DNA of 64,000 nucleotides from Micromonospora sp. WMMD1155. GTDB taxonomy: Bacteria > Actinomycetota > Actinomycetes > Mycobacteriales > Micromonosporaceae. The notes under the pieces are model-generated. The model was not told the origin of the DNA and searched no databases. It saw only the letters and a program-made list of their open reading frames with translations. Below are positions 46,499 to 55,788 of this stretch, piece by piece; the stretch's first letter is position 1; every line of letters starts with the position of its first letter. The translations under genes and the position numbers were made by a program. The stretch covers positions 6,200,501 through 6,264,500 of the forward strand of contig NZ_CP120742.1 in NCBI RefSeq assembly GCF_029581275.1. The letters run 5' to 3'.

Positions 46499-47470
46499 GT
46501 GGCCACGGCGGCGGAGGAGATCCGGGTGGGGGAGCGGCTGGTCCGCGTCTCCAGCCCCGACAAGCCCTACTTCCCGGAGCGAGGGCTGACCAAGCTGGAC
46601 GTGGTCCGCTACTTCCTGGCGGTGGGCGACGGCATCCTGCGCGCGCTGCGGGACCGCCCGACGATGCTGGAACGCTGGCCGCGCGGTGTCTTCGAGGGAG
46701 CGACGATCGCCACCCGGCAGACCAACCGGGGCGACGCGTTCTACCAGAAACGGCTGCCGGCGGGCGCGCCCGAGTGGGTGCGCACCGCCCACATCACGTT
46801 CCCCAGTGGCCGCACCGCCGACGAGATCGCACCGAGCGAGCTGGCGGTGGTGATCTGGGCCGCCAACCTGGGCACGCTGCGGTTCCACCCGTGGCCGGTC
46901 AGCGCCGCCGACGTGGAGCGCCCCGACCAGCTCCGCATCGACCTCGACCCGTTGCCCGGCGTCGGCTTCGAGCAGGTCGTGCCGGTGGCTCGGGAGGTCC
47001 GTGCCTTCCTCGCCGAGTTGGGGATGACCGGCTATCCGAAGACCACCGGCGGGCGGGGTCTGCACATCTACCTGTCGATCGAGCCGCGGTGGGGCTTCGG
47101 TGAGTGCCGCCGCGCGGTGCTCGCGTTGGGCCGGGAGATGCAGCGCCGGTTGCCGGAGCTGGTCACCACCACCTGGTGGCGCGACCAGCGGGACCGGCCG
47201 GTCTTCGTGGACTACAACCAGATGTCGCGCGACCACACGATGGCCTCGGCGTACTCCATCCGCCCCACGCCCCGGGCGCTGGTGTCGGCCCCGTTGGAGT
47301 GGGCCGAGCTGGACGACGCCCGACCGGAGGACTTCGACGTGCTGTCCGTGCCGGCCCGCTTCGCCGAGCGCGGTGACCCGCACGCCGGCCTGGACGGCGA
47401 CCGGCACTCGTTGGAGCCGCTGCTGGAGCTGGCCGAACGGGACGGGCTGGAGGCCCCTCCCGTTCGGTGA
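46499..47470 (+). CDS. LigD-type DNA polymerase domain protein
   Basis: 323 residues of the archaeo-eukaryotic primase fold: PDKPYFPERGLTKLDVVRYF, YQKRLPAGAPEWV, the catalytic RIDLDPLPG and TTGGRGLHIYL, and YNQMSRDHTMASAYSIR. It is the stand-alone polymerase part of the NHEJ enzyme LigD, able to fill or extend ends in repair. No Ku or ligase domain is encoded nearby. GTG start at 46499. Convergent with the Lrp-type gene, 6 bp apart. Confidence 0.92.
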   Translation: MATAAEEIRVGERLVRVSSPDKPYFPERGLTKLDVVRYFLAVGDGILRALRDRPTMLERWPRGVFEGATIATRQTNRGDAFYQKRLPAGAPEWVRTAHITFPSGRTADEIAPSELAVVIWAANLGTLRFHPWPVSAADVERPDQLRIDLDPLPGVGFEQVVPVAREVRAFLAELGMTGYPKTTGGRGLHIYLSIEPRWGFGECRRAVLALGREMQRRLPELVTTTWWRDQRDRPVFVDYNQMSRDHTMASAYSIRPTPRALVSAPLEWAELDDARPEDFDVLSVPARFAERGDPHAGLDGDRHSLEPLLELAERDGLEAPPVR

Positions 47471-47476
47471 GCCGGG

Positions 47477-47983
47477 TCAGGCCCACGGGCTGCCCGCCCC
47501 GTCGAACTCCTCGAACACCAGCCAGGTGCGGGTGGACAGCACCCCGGGAATGCTCTGCACCCGGCCCAGCACCACGTCGCGCAGTGCGGCGTTGTCCGGC
47601 GCGCGGACCAGCGCGAGGACGTCGTGGTCGCCGCCGAGCAGCGCGGCGTGCTCGATGTAGCGCACCCGGGCCAGCTCGGCGGACACCTCGCGCCAGGTGT
47701 TCTGCTCGATCGTCAAGGCGATGTACGCCGAGGTGCCCAGCCCGGCCGCCTCGGGCGCCACCTGGGCCCGGAACCCGGTGATCACCCCGTCGCGCAGGAG
47801 CCGCTCCACCCGCGCGTACGCGTTGGTGCGGGAGATGTGGATCCGCTCGGCGAGGGTCCGCACCGACGTGCGGCCGTCCCGGACCAGCTCGTCGAGGATC
47901 CGTCGATCCACCTCGTCCAGGCCTCGGGCCGATCGTCCCGATCCCGCCGCCCGGCCCGCTCCGTCGGCGGTCTCCTGGCTCAC
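47477..47983 (-). CDS. Lrp/AsnC-family regulator, probable regulator of the bkd operon
   Basis: 168 residues from GTG 47983, chosen for AGAGGGG 7 bp upstream. Winged helix DEVDRRILDELVRDGRTSVRTLAERIHISRTNAYARVERL, then the RAM effector domain with VRYIEHAALLGGDHDVLALVR. It diverges from the branched-chain keto-acid dehydrogenase genes with a 106-bp space, the usual layout of BkdR and its target. Ligand probably a branched-chain amino acid or keto acid. Inferred. Confidence 0.9.
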   Translation of the reverse strand: MSQETADGAGRAAGSGRSARGLDEVDRRILDELVRDGRTSVRTLAERIHISRTNAYARVERLLRDGVITGFRAQVAPEAAGLGTSAYIALTIEQNTWREVSAELARVRYIEHAALLGGDHDVLALVRAPDNAALRDVVLGRVQSIPGVLSTRTWLVFEEFDGAGSPWA

Positions 47984-48089
47984 TGTCGGCCCCTCTGCAT
48001 GCCAACCGTCCCGCCTTCCGCGTGGATCTTGAGTCAATCATCCGACAGGCGGAAGCATAGGCCCACCACACGTCCCAGGAGGTTCCGCC

Positions 48090-49256
48090 GTGACGACCAC
48101 TCCCCAGGCGGTCCGCAGGGCATCCCCGCGCACCCGTCGGGCGGCCACCCCGCCCGACCCGGCGCGTCCGCTGCTGCCGAACACCGAGCCGGTCCGCCTG
48201 CTCGACCCGACCGGCACGCCGCTGCCCGCCCGCACCGACTACCCGGAGCCGCCCGTCGAGGTGCTGCGCGAGCTGTACCGCCGGATGGTGCTCGGCCGCC
48301 GCTTCGACACCCAGGCCACGGCCCTGACCAAGCAGGGTCGCCTGGCCGTCTACCCGTCCTCGCGGGGCCAGGAGGCGTGCCAGGTCGGCGCGGTCCTCGC
48401 GGTCCGCGACACCGACTGGGTCTTCCCCACCTACCGCGAGTCGATGGCTCTGGTTGCCCGGGGCATCGACCCGGTCGAGGTGCTCACCCTGCTACGCGGC
48501 GACTGGCACTGCGGCTACGACCCGACCGAGGTACGCACCGCGCCGCAGTGCACCCCGCTCGCCACCCAGTGCGTGCACGCCGCCGGGCTGGCGCACGGCG
48601 AGGCGTACCAGGGGCGCGACACGGTGGCGTTGGCCTTCATCGGTGACGGCGCGACCAGCGAGGGCGACTTCCACGAGGGGATCAACTTCGCCGCCGTGTT
48701 CCAGGCGCCGGTCGTCTACTTCGTGCAGAACAACAGGTACGCGATCAGCGTCCCGCTGTCCCGGCAGACCGCCGCGCCGTCGCTGGCGTACAAGGGTGTC
48801 GGCTACGGCGTACCGAGCGAGCAGGTCGACGGCAACGACCCGGTCGCGGTGCTCGCCGTGCTCACCCGCGCGGTCGCGCACGCCCGCGCCGGCAACGGTC
48901 CGTTCCTGGTCGAGGCGCACACCTACCGGATGGAACCGCACACCAACGCCGACGACGCCAGCCGCTACCGCGACGGCGCCGAGGTCGACGCCTGGCGCGA
49001 CCGGGACCCGCTCGCCCGCCTGGAGACCTACCTGCGGGCCCGCGGCGTCCTCGACGACGCGGCCGTCGCCGAGGTCGCCGAGCAGGCCGAGGCGTACGCG
49101 GCGGACCTGCGGGCGCGGATGAACGAGCAGCCGACCGTCGACCCGCTGAGCCTCTTCGACCACGTGTACGCCGAGCCCACGCCACAACTGGTCGAACAGC
49201 GCGAGCAGGTCCGCGCCGAGCTGGCCGCCGCCCGCGACGAGGAGGGTGACGCCTGA
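48090..49256 (+). CDS. bkdA: Branched-chain alpha-keto acid dehydrogenase E1 alpha
   Basis: 388 residues from GTG 48090 behind AGGAGG. Motifs: LYRRMVLGRRFDTQATALTK, GQEACQVGA, TYRESMALVARG and the ThDP site GDGATSEGDFHEGINF with QNNRYAISVP. It decarboxylates keto acids of Val, Leu and Ile and transfers the acyl group to E2. First gene of a three-gene operon and divergent from an Lrp-type regulator. In actinomycetes it also feeds branched starters to fatty acid and polyketide synthesis. Confidence 0.95.
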   Translation: MTTTPQAVRRASPRTRRAATPPDPARPLLPNTEPVRLLDPTGTPLPARTDYPEPPVEVLRELYRRMVLGRRFDTQATALTKQGRLAVYPSSRGQEACQVGAVLAVRDTDWVFPTYRESMALVARGIDPVEVLTLLRGDWHCGYDPTEVRTAPQCTPLATQCVHAAGLAHGEAYQGRDTVALAFIGDGATSEGDFHEGINFAAVFQAPVVYFVQNNRYAISVPLSRQTAAPSLAYKGVGYGVPSEQVDGNDPVAVLAVLTRAVAHARAGNGPFLVEAHTYRMEPHTNADDASRYRDGAEVDAWRDRDPLARLETYLRARGVLDDAAVAEVAEQAEAYAADLRARMNEQPTVDPLSLFDHVYAEPTPQLVEQREQVRAELAAARDEEGDA

Positions 49257-50257
49257 TGGCCACCACCATGGCGAAGGCGCTCAACACCGCGCTCGCCGAC
49301 GCCCTCGCCGCCGACGACCGGGTCGTCGTCTTCGGTGAGGACGTCGGTCAACTCGGCGGCGTCTTCCGGATCACCGACGGCCTGCAGGCCCGCTTCGGCG
49401 AGGACCGCTGCTTCGACACCCCGCTCGCCGAGGCCGGCATCGTCGGCTTCGCCGTCGGCCTGGCCATGTCCGGGCTGCGGCCGGTCGTCGAGATGCAGTT
49501 CGACGCGTTCGCGTACCCGGCGTTCGAGCAGATCGCCTCGCACGTGGCGAAGCTGCGCAACCGCACCCGGGGCGCGTTGAGCGTGCCGATCGTCATCCGG
49601 GTGCCGTACGCCGGTGGCATCGGCGGGGTCGAGCACCACTGCGACTCGTCCGAGGCGTACTACGCGCACACCCCGGGACTGAAGGTGGTCACCCCGGCCA
49701 CCGTCGAGGACGCGTACTCCCTGCTGCGCGAGGCGATCGACGACCCCGACCCGGTGGTCTTCATGGAGCCCAAGAAGCTCTACTTCGCCAGCGCCGACGC
49801 GGAGCTGCCCGCGCGTGCCGAGCCGTTCGGGAAGGCCGTCGTGCGTCGCCCCGGGCGCGACGCCACCCTCGTCGCGTACGGGCCGGCGGTGCCGGTCGCG
49901 CTGGAGGCCGCCGAGGCCGCCCGTGAGGAGGGCTGGGACCTGGAGGTGGTCGACGTGCGCACCATCGTGCCGTTCGACGACGCCACCATCGCCGCCTCGG
50001 TGCGGCGTACCGGCCGCTGCGTGGTGATCCAGGAGGCGCCCGGCTTCGCGGGCGTCGGCGCGGAGATCGCCGCCCGGGTGCAGGAGCGCTGCTTCCACGC
50101 GTTGCACGCCCCGGTGCTGCGGGTGGCCGGGCTGGACATCCCGTACCCGGCGCCGATGCTGGAGCACACCCACCTGCCCGGCGTGGACCGGGTGCTCGAC
50201 GCGGTGGCCCGCCTGCAGTGGGACGACCAGCCGGACGCGCGTTGGGCGGCGGCATGA
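49256..50257 (+). CDS. bkdB: Branched-chain alpha-keto acid dehydrogenase E1 beta
   Basis: 333 residues starting inside the previous stop (TGATGG). Transketolase-like: MAKALNTALADALAADDRVVVFGEDVG, DTPLAEAGIVGFAVGLAM, VEMQFDAFAYPAFEQI, and GGIGGVEHHCDSSEAYYAH. C-terminal region VDVRTIVPFDDATI. Forms E1 with BkdA. Stop overlaps the E2 start by 4 bp. Confidence 0.95.
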   Translation: MATTMAKALNTALADALAADDRVVVFGEDVGQLGGVFRITDGLQARFGEDRCFDTPLAEAGIVGFAVGLAMSGLRPVVEMQFDAFAYPAFEQIASHVAKLRNRTRGALSVPIVIRVPYAGGIGGVEHHCDSSEAYYAHTPGLKVVTPATVEDAYSLLREAIDDPDPVVFMEPKKLYFASADAELPARAEPFGKAVVRRPGRDATLVAYGPAVPVALEAAEAAREEGWDLEVVDVRTIVPFDDATIAASVRRTGRCVVIQEAPGFAGVGAEIAARVQERCFHALHAPVLRVAGLDIPYPAPMLEHTHLPGVDRVLDAVARLQWDDQPDARWAAA

Positions 50258-51711
50258 CCACCGTCGAACGGACCCAGGTCTTCCTCCTGCCCGACCTGGG
50301 CGAGGGGCTGAGCGAGGCCGAGATCGTCGAGTGGCGGGTCGCCGTGGGCGACGTGGTCACCGTCGACCAGAGCGTGGTCGAGGTGGAGACCGCCAAGGCG
50401 GTCGTGGACGTGCCCTGCCCGTACGCCGGTCGGGTGGTCACCCTGCACGGCGCGGCCGGTGAGGTACGCCCCGTCGGCCAGCCGCTGATCACCATCGCGC
50501 CGCTGGACGGCGGCGACGAGCCGGCCGGGCACGCCACCTACCGCGAGGAGGAGCGGGCCGGCTCCGGCAACGTCCTGATCGGGTACGGCACCGGCCACGG
50601 CGGCGCCACCCGCCGTCGACGTCGCCCTCGGCTGGCCCTCGCCCCCGAGCCGGTCGACGTCGGCCCGGCGGACCCGTCCCGGTCCGACACTGTCGGGTCC
50701 GACGCCGCCGGATCTGACGGCTCCCGGTCCGACACGGCCTGGTCCGACACGGCCGGGTCCGACGGCGGGCCGACGGCCGGTCGTACCTCCGCCGGAGACG
50801 CCGCGTCCGGCGGCCCGGCGCGATCGACGGCCGCCCTGGTCATCTCGCCGATCGTGCGTCGGTTGGCCCGTGAGCGCGGCATCGACCTCGCCACCGTGCG
50901 GGGCACCGGGCCCGGGGGCGTGATCCGCCGCGCCGACGTGGAGGCCGCGCTGACCGTGCCCGCCGCCCGGCTCGCCGCCGTCCCGGACCCGCACGTCGCC
51001 CTCGCACCGACCGGGGACGGTGACGTGATCGTCCCCCTCACCGGCGTCCGCAAGGCGATCGCCGACAAGCTCTCCCGCAGCCGGCGGGAGATCCCCGAGG
51101 TGACCATCTGGGTCGACGTGGACGCCACCGGTCTGCTGGAGACCCGCGCGGCGATCAACGCTGCCACCCCGGACGCGCCGGTGAGCATCCTGGCGCTGCT
51201 GGCCCGGATCTGCCTCAGCGGGCTACGCCGGTTCCCGCAGCTCAACGCCCGCGTCGACACGGAGGGGCAGAGGATCGTCCAGTCCGCCGGGGTGCACCTC
51301 GGCATCGCCGCGCAGACCGACCGGGGTCTGCTGGTGCCGGTGCTGCGCGACGCCCAACGGCTCACCACCGCCGAGCTGGCCGCCGAACTGGCGGCGACCA
51401 CCGCCGCCGCACGCGCCGGCAGCCTGCCCCCGGCCCGCCTGACCGGCGGCACCTTCACCCTGAACAACTACGGGGTGTTCGGCGTCGACGGCTCCACCCC
51501 GATCATCAACCACCCGGAGGCGGCCCTGCTCGGGGTCGGACGGATCGTGGACAAGCCGTGGGTGGTCGACGGGCAGCTCGCCGTCCGCAAGGTGACCCAG
51601 CTCAGCCTCACCTTCGACCACCGGGTCTGCGACGGCGGGGTGGCCGGTGGCTTCCTGCGGCACGTCGCCGACTGCGTGGAGCGCCCGGCGCTGCTGATCG
51701 CCGCCGTCTGA
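50254..51711 (+). CDS. bkdC: Branched-chain keto acid dehydrogenase E2 (dihydrolipoyl acyltransferase)
   Basis: 485 residues. Lipoyl domain 1-85 with VEVETAKAVVDVP (lipoyl Lys). A linker near 140-190 is built from short Ser/Asp/Gly units such as RSDTAWSDTAGSDGG. The peripheral subunit-binding domain follows (SPIVRRLARERGIDLATVRGTGPGG), then the catalytic domain ending in SLTFDHRVCDGGVAGGF with the active-site His. It forms the oligomeric core. E3 is not encoded here. Stop is followed by a 10-bp GC-rich terminator. Confidence 0.95.
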   Translation: MTTVERTQVFLLPDLGEGLSEAEIVEWRVAVGDVVTVDQSVVEVETAKAVVDVPCPYAGRVVTLHGAAGEVRPVGQPLITIAPLDGGDEPAGHATYREEERAGSGNVLIGYGTGHGGATRRRRRPRLALAPEPVDVGPADPSRSDTVGSDAAGSDGSRSDTAWSDTAGSDGGPTAGRTSAGDAASGGPARSTAALVISPIVRRLARERGIDLATVRGTGPGGVIRRADVEAALTVPAARLAAVPDPHVALAPTGDGDVIVPLTGVRKAIADKLSRSRREIPEVTIWVDVDATGLLETRAAINAATPDAPVSILALLARICLSGLRRFPQLNARVDTEGQRIVQSAGVHLGIAAQTDRGLLVPVLRDAQRLTTAELAAELAATTAAARAGSLPPARLTGGTFTLNNYGVFGVDGSTPIINHPEAALLGVGRIVDKPWVVDGQLAVRKVTQLSLTFDHRVCDGGVAGGFLRHVADCVERPALLIAAV

Positions 51712-51724
51712 CGCGTACCCCCAA

Positions 51725-51756
51725 GGTCCCGGCGTCGCCCGTGCGGCGCCGGGACC
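51725..51756 (+). terminator. Hairpin after the bkd operon
   Basis: GGTCCCGGCG (51725-51734) pairs perfectly with CGCCGGGACC (51747-51756) across a 12-nt loop. It begins 14 bp after the E2 stop codon. Confidence 0.7.
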
Positions 51757-51892
51757 GACGCACGTCCGGGCCCACGGCGCGGCGATCGGGCCGCTCTCTC
51801 CCGACGGTGTCGTCCGGGCCGGGTTTCCCGGCCGCCGCATCGGGAAGTCGGCCCCGCCGGAGCGCACCGACCGCGTCGAAGGGAGCCGGCCC

Positions 51893-53572
51893 GTGGCGAA
51901 CGAGCTGATACTCAACTCGGTCCGGGTGCGCCGGCCCGCCGCGGCCGGCGCGCCGCTCTACTGCGACGCGCTGGAGTACGGGCTGACCGGTGACGGCTCG
52001 ACGAACGACCAGCCGGCGTTGGCCGCCCTCGTGGACCGCCTGGGCGCCGGCTACGCCTCGGACGGGCGGGCCCGGGTCATCTACTGCCCGCCGGGCATCT
52101 ACTCGATCCGGGACGCGGGCACGGTGTGGCGCAGCGGCGTGTCGCTGATCGGTGCCGGTCCGGCGGCGACCCGGTTCATGCTCAGCAACGAGGGCAACCG
52201 GGCCGACCCGACCCCGTTGGCGTTCTGGACCACAGTGCAGCACGGTGCCGACCGGGACCGGCACATCGCCGACTGCACCTTCGCCGACTTCCAGATCGAC
52301 GGCTCGGGCGTGGCGATGGCCGAGTACAACTACCTGGCCAAGGGCCTCGGCCTGCAATACGTGGTGCGCGGCGTGTTCCGCAACCTCTACATCCACCACA
52401 CCGCCGCCACCGGGTTGGGCTGCGACTTCCTCCAGGACTCGCTCATCGACGGTGTGGTGGTGGTGGGCTGCGGCCGCCTGGACAACGGCGAGCAGATCGG
52501 CGGCGCCGGCATCGGGGTCGGTATCGGCGGGTGGGGCACGATGGAACGCCTGACCATCGCCAACTGCACCGCCCTGGCCAACGGCACCAACGGCATCTTC
52601 CTGGAGTTGCAGAAGGACTACTGGGAACCACCGCGCGGCTACCGCATCGTCGGCTGCCACAGTCAGGGCAACCGGTTCGGCATCTCCGACTGGGGCGCCG
52701 ACGGTCTGATCGTCTCCGCCTGCACCATGACCGGCAACCTGGAGACCGGCTTCGACGTGTCGGCGCAGGGCACCGCTGCCGTCGCCGGGCGGGGCGGGCT
52801 GCTCACCGACTGCGTCATCGACGCGAACCTGCGCGACGGCGTCAGCATCGGCAACAGCCCCGGCCCGTACACCGTGCGGGGCAACCGGATCAGCGGCAAC
52901 GGTCGGCACGGCTACCACGCGCAGAACCTCGGACGCGGCTACCAGGGCACGATCCGGGACGTGGTGATCGAGAGCAACGAACTCTGGGGCAACGGGTTGG
53001 ACGCGGTCCGGATCGACCACCAGATGAGCGACGCGGTGCTGCTCAACAACCGGATCCGCAACAACGGCCGGCAGTACGCGCAGGGCGCCGGCGGTGCCGG
53101 CGACGCCGTCCGCTACAGCGAGCGGACACTCGTTGACCGGTCGGCCACCTGGCCGCACGACGGCCACCGGGGCAAGGTCCTGCGGGTCGGGCAGGCCGTC
53201 GCCATGGTCGCCGCCAACAGCGGCGACGAACTCATGCTCGCCCCGGTCCGCCCGGACGCGTTCACCGCGTGGAGCGGGGACGTGCCGCCGCCCGGGTGCG
53301 GGTACGAGCTGGCCCCCGCGCCGCACCGACGGGCCGGTGTCACGATCGACGCGCCGTTCGACTCGGCCACCATCCGCGGCAACCGGATCTGGGACAACCA
53401 CGACAACCAGACCCAGACCCACGGGCTCTGGATCACCGAGCGCGGCAGTTGTGTGGACTGCCGGGTCGAGGACAACGACCTCGCCGGCAACGCCGACGAG
53501 GGGATGCGGCTGGACACCCCACCGGTGGGTGGACGCTGGCGGGACAACCACGTCGACAGCGACTGGAGCTGA
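51893..53572 (+). CDS. Right-handed beta-helix (pectate-lyase-like) protein
   Basis: 559 residues from GTG 51893 (GGGAGCC upstream). The N-terminal part has YGLTGDGSTNDQPALAALVD and IYCPPGIYSI, the pectate_lyase_3/tailspike entry motif. Many short parallel beta-helix rungs follow: FRNLYIHHTAATGLGCDF, YRIVGCHSQGNRFGISDW, YTVRGNRISGNGRHGYH, IRGNRIWDNHDNQTQTHG. No signal peptide or transmembrane segment is seen, unusual for a polysaccharide-degrading enzyme. Asp residues in the rungs could be catalytic, but none can be named. It may be an intracellular or phage-derived carbohydrate-binding protein. Confidence 0.75.
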   Translation: MANELILNSVRVRRPAAAGAPLYCDALEYGLTGDGSTNDQPALAALVDRLGAGYASDGRARVIYCPPGIYSIRDAGTVWRSGVSLIGAGPAATRFMLSNEGNRADPTPLAFWTTVQHGADRDRHIADCTFADFQIDGSGVAMAEYNYLAKGLGLQYVVRGVFRNLYIHHTAATGLGCDFLQDSLIDGVVVVGCGRLDNGEQIGGAGIGVGIGGWGTMERLTIANCTALANGTNGIFLELQKDYWEPPRGYRIVGCHSQGNRFGISDWGADGLIVSACTMTGNLETGFDVSAQGTAAVAGRGGLLTDCVIDANLRDGVSIGNSPGPYTVRGNRISGNGRHGYHAQNLGRGYQGTIRDVVIESNELWGNGLDAVRIDHQMSDAVLLNNRIRNNGRQYAQGAGGAGDAVRYSERTLVDRSATWPHDGHRGKVLRVGQAVAMVAANSGDELMLAPVRPDAFTAWSGDVPPPGCGYELAPAPHRRAGVTIDAPFDSATIRGNRIWDNHDNQTQTHGLWITERGSCVDCRVEDNDLAGNADEGMRLDTPPVGGRWRDNHVDSDWS

Positions 53573-53616
53573 GCGACGGATTCCCGCGTCCGGCGGGGGT
53601 CGGCGCCCGACGACGT

Positions 53617-53650
53617 GCGGCGGCGGCCGGAGTGCTCCGGCCGCCGCCGC
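53617..53650. terminator. 16-bp hairpin between convergent genes
   Basis: GCGGCGGCGGCCGGAG (53617-53632) is exactly complementary to 53635-53650. It sits between the beta-helix gene and the convergent sugar dehydrogenase gene, so it can end both transcripts. Confidence 0.8.
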
Positions 53651-53666
53651 TGTCATCGTCTACCGG

Positions 53667-55766
53667 TCAGCCGGCCAGGCCGGCCACCGGATCCGGGTCC
53701 AGCACGACAGTGGCCGAGGCGGACTGCGGCGGTACGCCCGGCTCGGTCGGCGCGTCGGTGTACTCGGCGACGAACACCGCGGTCAGATTGTCCGCGCCGG
53801 CGTGCCCACCGTCCACGAAGGTCGGGATGCTTCCGGTGCAGCCGGTCGACGTGGACAACGGGTGTCCGTGCTCGTCGTGCCCGAGCACGTAGGTGACGGT
53901 CACCCGGGAGCAGTCCACCGGCAGGTCGTCGGTGACCTTCACCTCGTACGCGACGGTCTGCCCGAACTGGAAGGGCTGCCCGGCGACCGGGGCGACGAAC
54001 TCGATCACCGGCGCGGTCGGCCCGACCACCAACGGCAGCGTCGCCGAGGCGGACCGGCCGGTGCGGTCGGTCACCTTCAGGGTCGGGGTGTACGAGCCGT
54101 TCTCCGCGAACGTCCAGGACGGGTTCGGGTCGGTGCTGTCCACCGAGCCGTCCGCGTTGAAGTCCCACGCGTAGGTCAGCTTGTCACCGTCCGGGTCGGT
54201 GGTGCCGGCGCTGGAGAACGCGACGGTCAGCGGGGCCTGCCCGACGGTCGGGGTGCCGCTGATCTTCGGGATCGGCGTCCGGTTGCCGCGGACGAAGTCG
54301 ATCCGGGCCAGCTGCGCGTCCGGGTTCTCGGCGAAGTAGCCGTCGCCGTACTCCAGCACGTAGAGCGAACCGTCCGGGCCGAACTCCATGTCCATCGGGT
54401 TGTCCACCACGATGGAGGGGACCACCGAACGGATGTCCGCGACGTTCCCGTTGGAGTCGAGGCGGAACTCCTTGATGTAGTCCCGGGTCCACTCGTAGAA
54501 CAGCGGCACGCCGTCGTAGTAGGCCGGCCACCGGGTACGCGACGTGCTGGTGCCGTCGTAGTCGTACGCCGGGCCGCCCATCGGGCCGATGCCACCGGTG
54601 CCCAACTGCGGGAACTCCCCGGAGGCAGCCGAGGGGTACCAGACCTCCGGCTGCTCGACCGGCGGCAGGATCCGCTTGCCCGTGTTGTGGGGCGAGTCGT
54701 TGACCGGGCGCTTGCAGTTGAACTTCGCACCCGACTCGCCGGTGGCGAAGTCGTAGTCGCGGTACGCGATGGTCGGTGTCACGCAGTACGGCCAGCCGTA
54801 GTTCGCCGGCTTGTCGATGAGCATCCACCGACCGTGCCCGGCCGGACCGCGCTCCGGGTTCGGGGAGGACGCGTCCGGCGAGTAGTCGGCCAGGTACACG
54901 TCGTCGGTCCGCTTGTCGACGGCGAACCGGAACGCGTTGCGCAGCCCCATCGCGTAGATCTCCGGGCGGGTCTGCGCCGTCCCCGGCTTGAACAGGTTGC
55001 CGGCCGGCACCGTGTAACCCCCACCGGGCTTCACCTTGATGCGCAGCAGTTTGCCGCGCAGGTCGTTGGTGTTGGCCGAGGTGCGCTGGGCGTCGTACGC
55101 CGGGTTCCGGTCGGCCCGCTCGTCGATCGGGATGTAGCCGTCGGAGGCGAACGGGTTGGTGTCGTCACCGGTCGACAGGTAGAGGTTGCCCTTGCTGTCG
55201 AAGTCGATCTGCCCGCCGACGTGGCAGCAGATGCCCCGGTCGGTCGGCACGTCGATGATCTGCTGCTCGCTGGCGAGGTTGAGCTTCATCCCCTCCAGCT
55301 TGAACCGCGACAGCCGCAGCGCGCCCCTGAACCGCTGCCAGTCCGCCTCGGTGCCGGTCTCCGGCGCGTCCCCCTCGTTGACGTCCGGGGTCGCCGGGTC
55401 GTCCACCGGAGTGTCCATCGGCGGCGAGTAGTAGAGGTACACCCACTTGTTCTGGGCGAAGTTCGGGTCGATCGCGACCCCCTGCAACCCCTCCTCGTCG
55501 TGCTCGTACACGGGGATGTCGGCGGCGAGGGTGTTCAGCCCGGTGCGCGGGTCGTGGATGCGGACCTCACCGGTGCGGGAGGTGTGCAGCACCCGCAGGT
55601 CGGGCAGGACGGCGAGGCTGATCGGCTCGCCCGGGAAGTCGTTCAGGGTCACTTTCTGGAAGCTGCTGTCCGGCGGTGCGGCCGGTGCGGCGACTGCTGC
55701 TGACGGCGGCACGGTCAGGCCGGCCGTCACCAGCAGCAGGGCGGACACGAATGCGGTCCTGTTCAT
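53667..55766 (-). CDS. Secreted PQQ-type glucose/sorbosone dehydrogenase with PKD domain
   Basis: 699 residues. Signal peptide MNRTAFVSALLLVTAGLTVP, cleavage near AVAAP. Beta-propeller of the glucose/sorbosone dehydrogenase family: YEHDEEGLQGVAIDPNF, GGQIDFDSKGNLYLSTGDDTN, IYAMGLRNAFRFAVD, YGWPYC and DMEFGPDGSLYVLEYG. A PKD domain at about 540-620 (VAFSSAGTTDPDGDKLTYAW) and another beta-sandwich end the protein. It should oxidise sugars or act as an exported sugar-binding protein. Whether PQQ is bound cannot be told. Follows the isomerase-fold gene by 22 bp. Confidence 0.88.
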   Translation of the reverse strand: MNRTAFVSALLLVTAGLTVPPSAAVAAPAAPPDSSFQKVTLNDFPGEPISLAVLPDLRVLHTSRTGEVRIHDPRTGLNTLAADIPVYEHDEEGLQGVAIDPNFAQNKWVYLYYSPPMDTPVDDPATPDVNEGDAPETGTEADWQRFRGALRLSRFKLEGMKLNLASEQQIIDVPTDRGICCHVGGQIDFDSKGNLYLSTGDDTNPFASDGYIPIDERADRNPAYDAQRTSANTNDLRGKLLRIKVKPGGGYTVPAGNLFKPGTAQTRPEIYAMGLRNAFRFAVDKRTDDVYLADYSPDASSPNPERGPAGHGRWMLIDKPANYGWPYCVTPTIAYRDYDFATGESGAKFNCKRPVNDSPHNTGKRILPPVEQPEVWYPSAASGEFPQLGTGGIGPMGGPAYDYDGTSTSRTRWPAYYDGVPLFYEWTRDYIKEFRLDSNGNVADIRSVVPSIVVDNPMDMEFGPDGSLYVLEYGDGYFAENPDAQLARIDFVRGNRTPIPKISGTPTVGQAPLTVAFSSAGTTDPDGDKLTYAWDFNADGSVDSTDPNPSWTFAENGSYTPTLKVTDRTGRSASATLPLVVGPTAPVIEFVAPVAGQPFQFGQTVAYEVKVTDDLPVDCSRVTVTYVLGHDEHGHPLSTSTGCTGSIPTFVDGGHAGADNLTAVFVAEYTDAPTEPGVPPQSASATVVLDPDPVAGLAG

Positions 55767-55788
55767 CAGGTCGTCCCCCGAGGTGGTT

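Noticed and set aside
48090..51711. E2 partner for the E1 pair at 20-22 kb
   Set aside because: This E2 is encoded with its own E1 alpha/beta and an Lrp regulator 26 kb away; a shared role cannot be excluded but nothing in the sequence supports it.
51893..53572. Prophage remnant based on the tailspike-like beta-helix
   Set aside because: No capsid, portal, terminase, integrase or attachment-site repeats were seen nearby.
53094..55703. 869-residue open frame on the plus strand
   Set aside because: It is antisense to the well-supported sugar dehydrogenase and joins the end of the beta-helix gene in another frame; composition is low-complexity Arg/Val/Gly.
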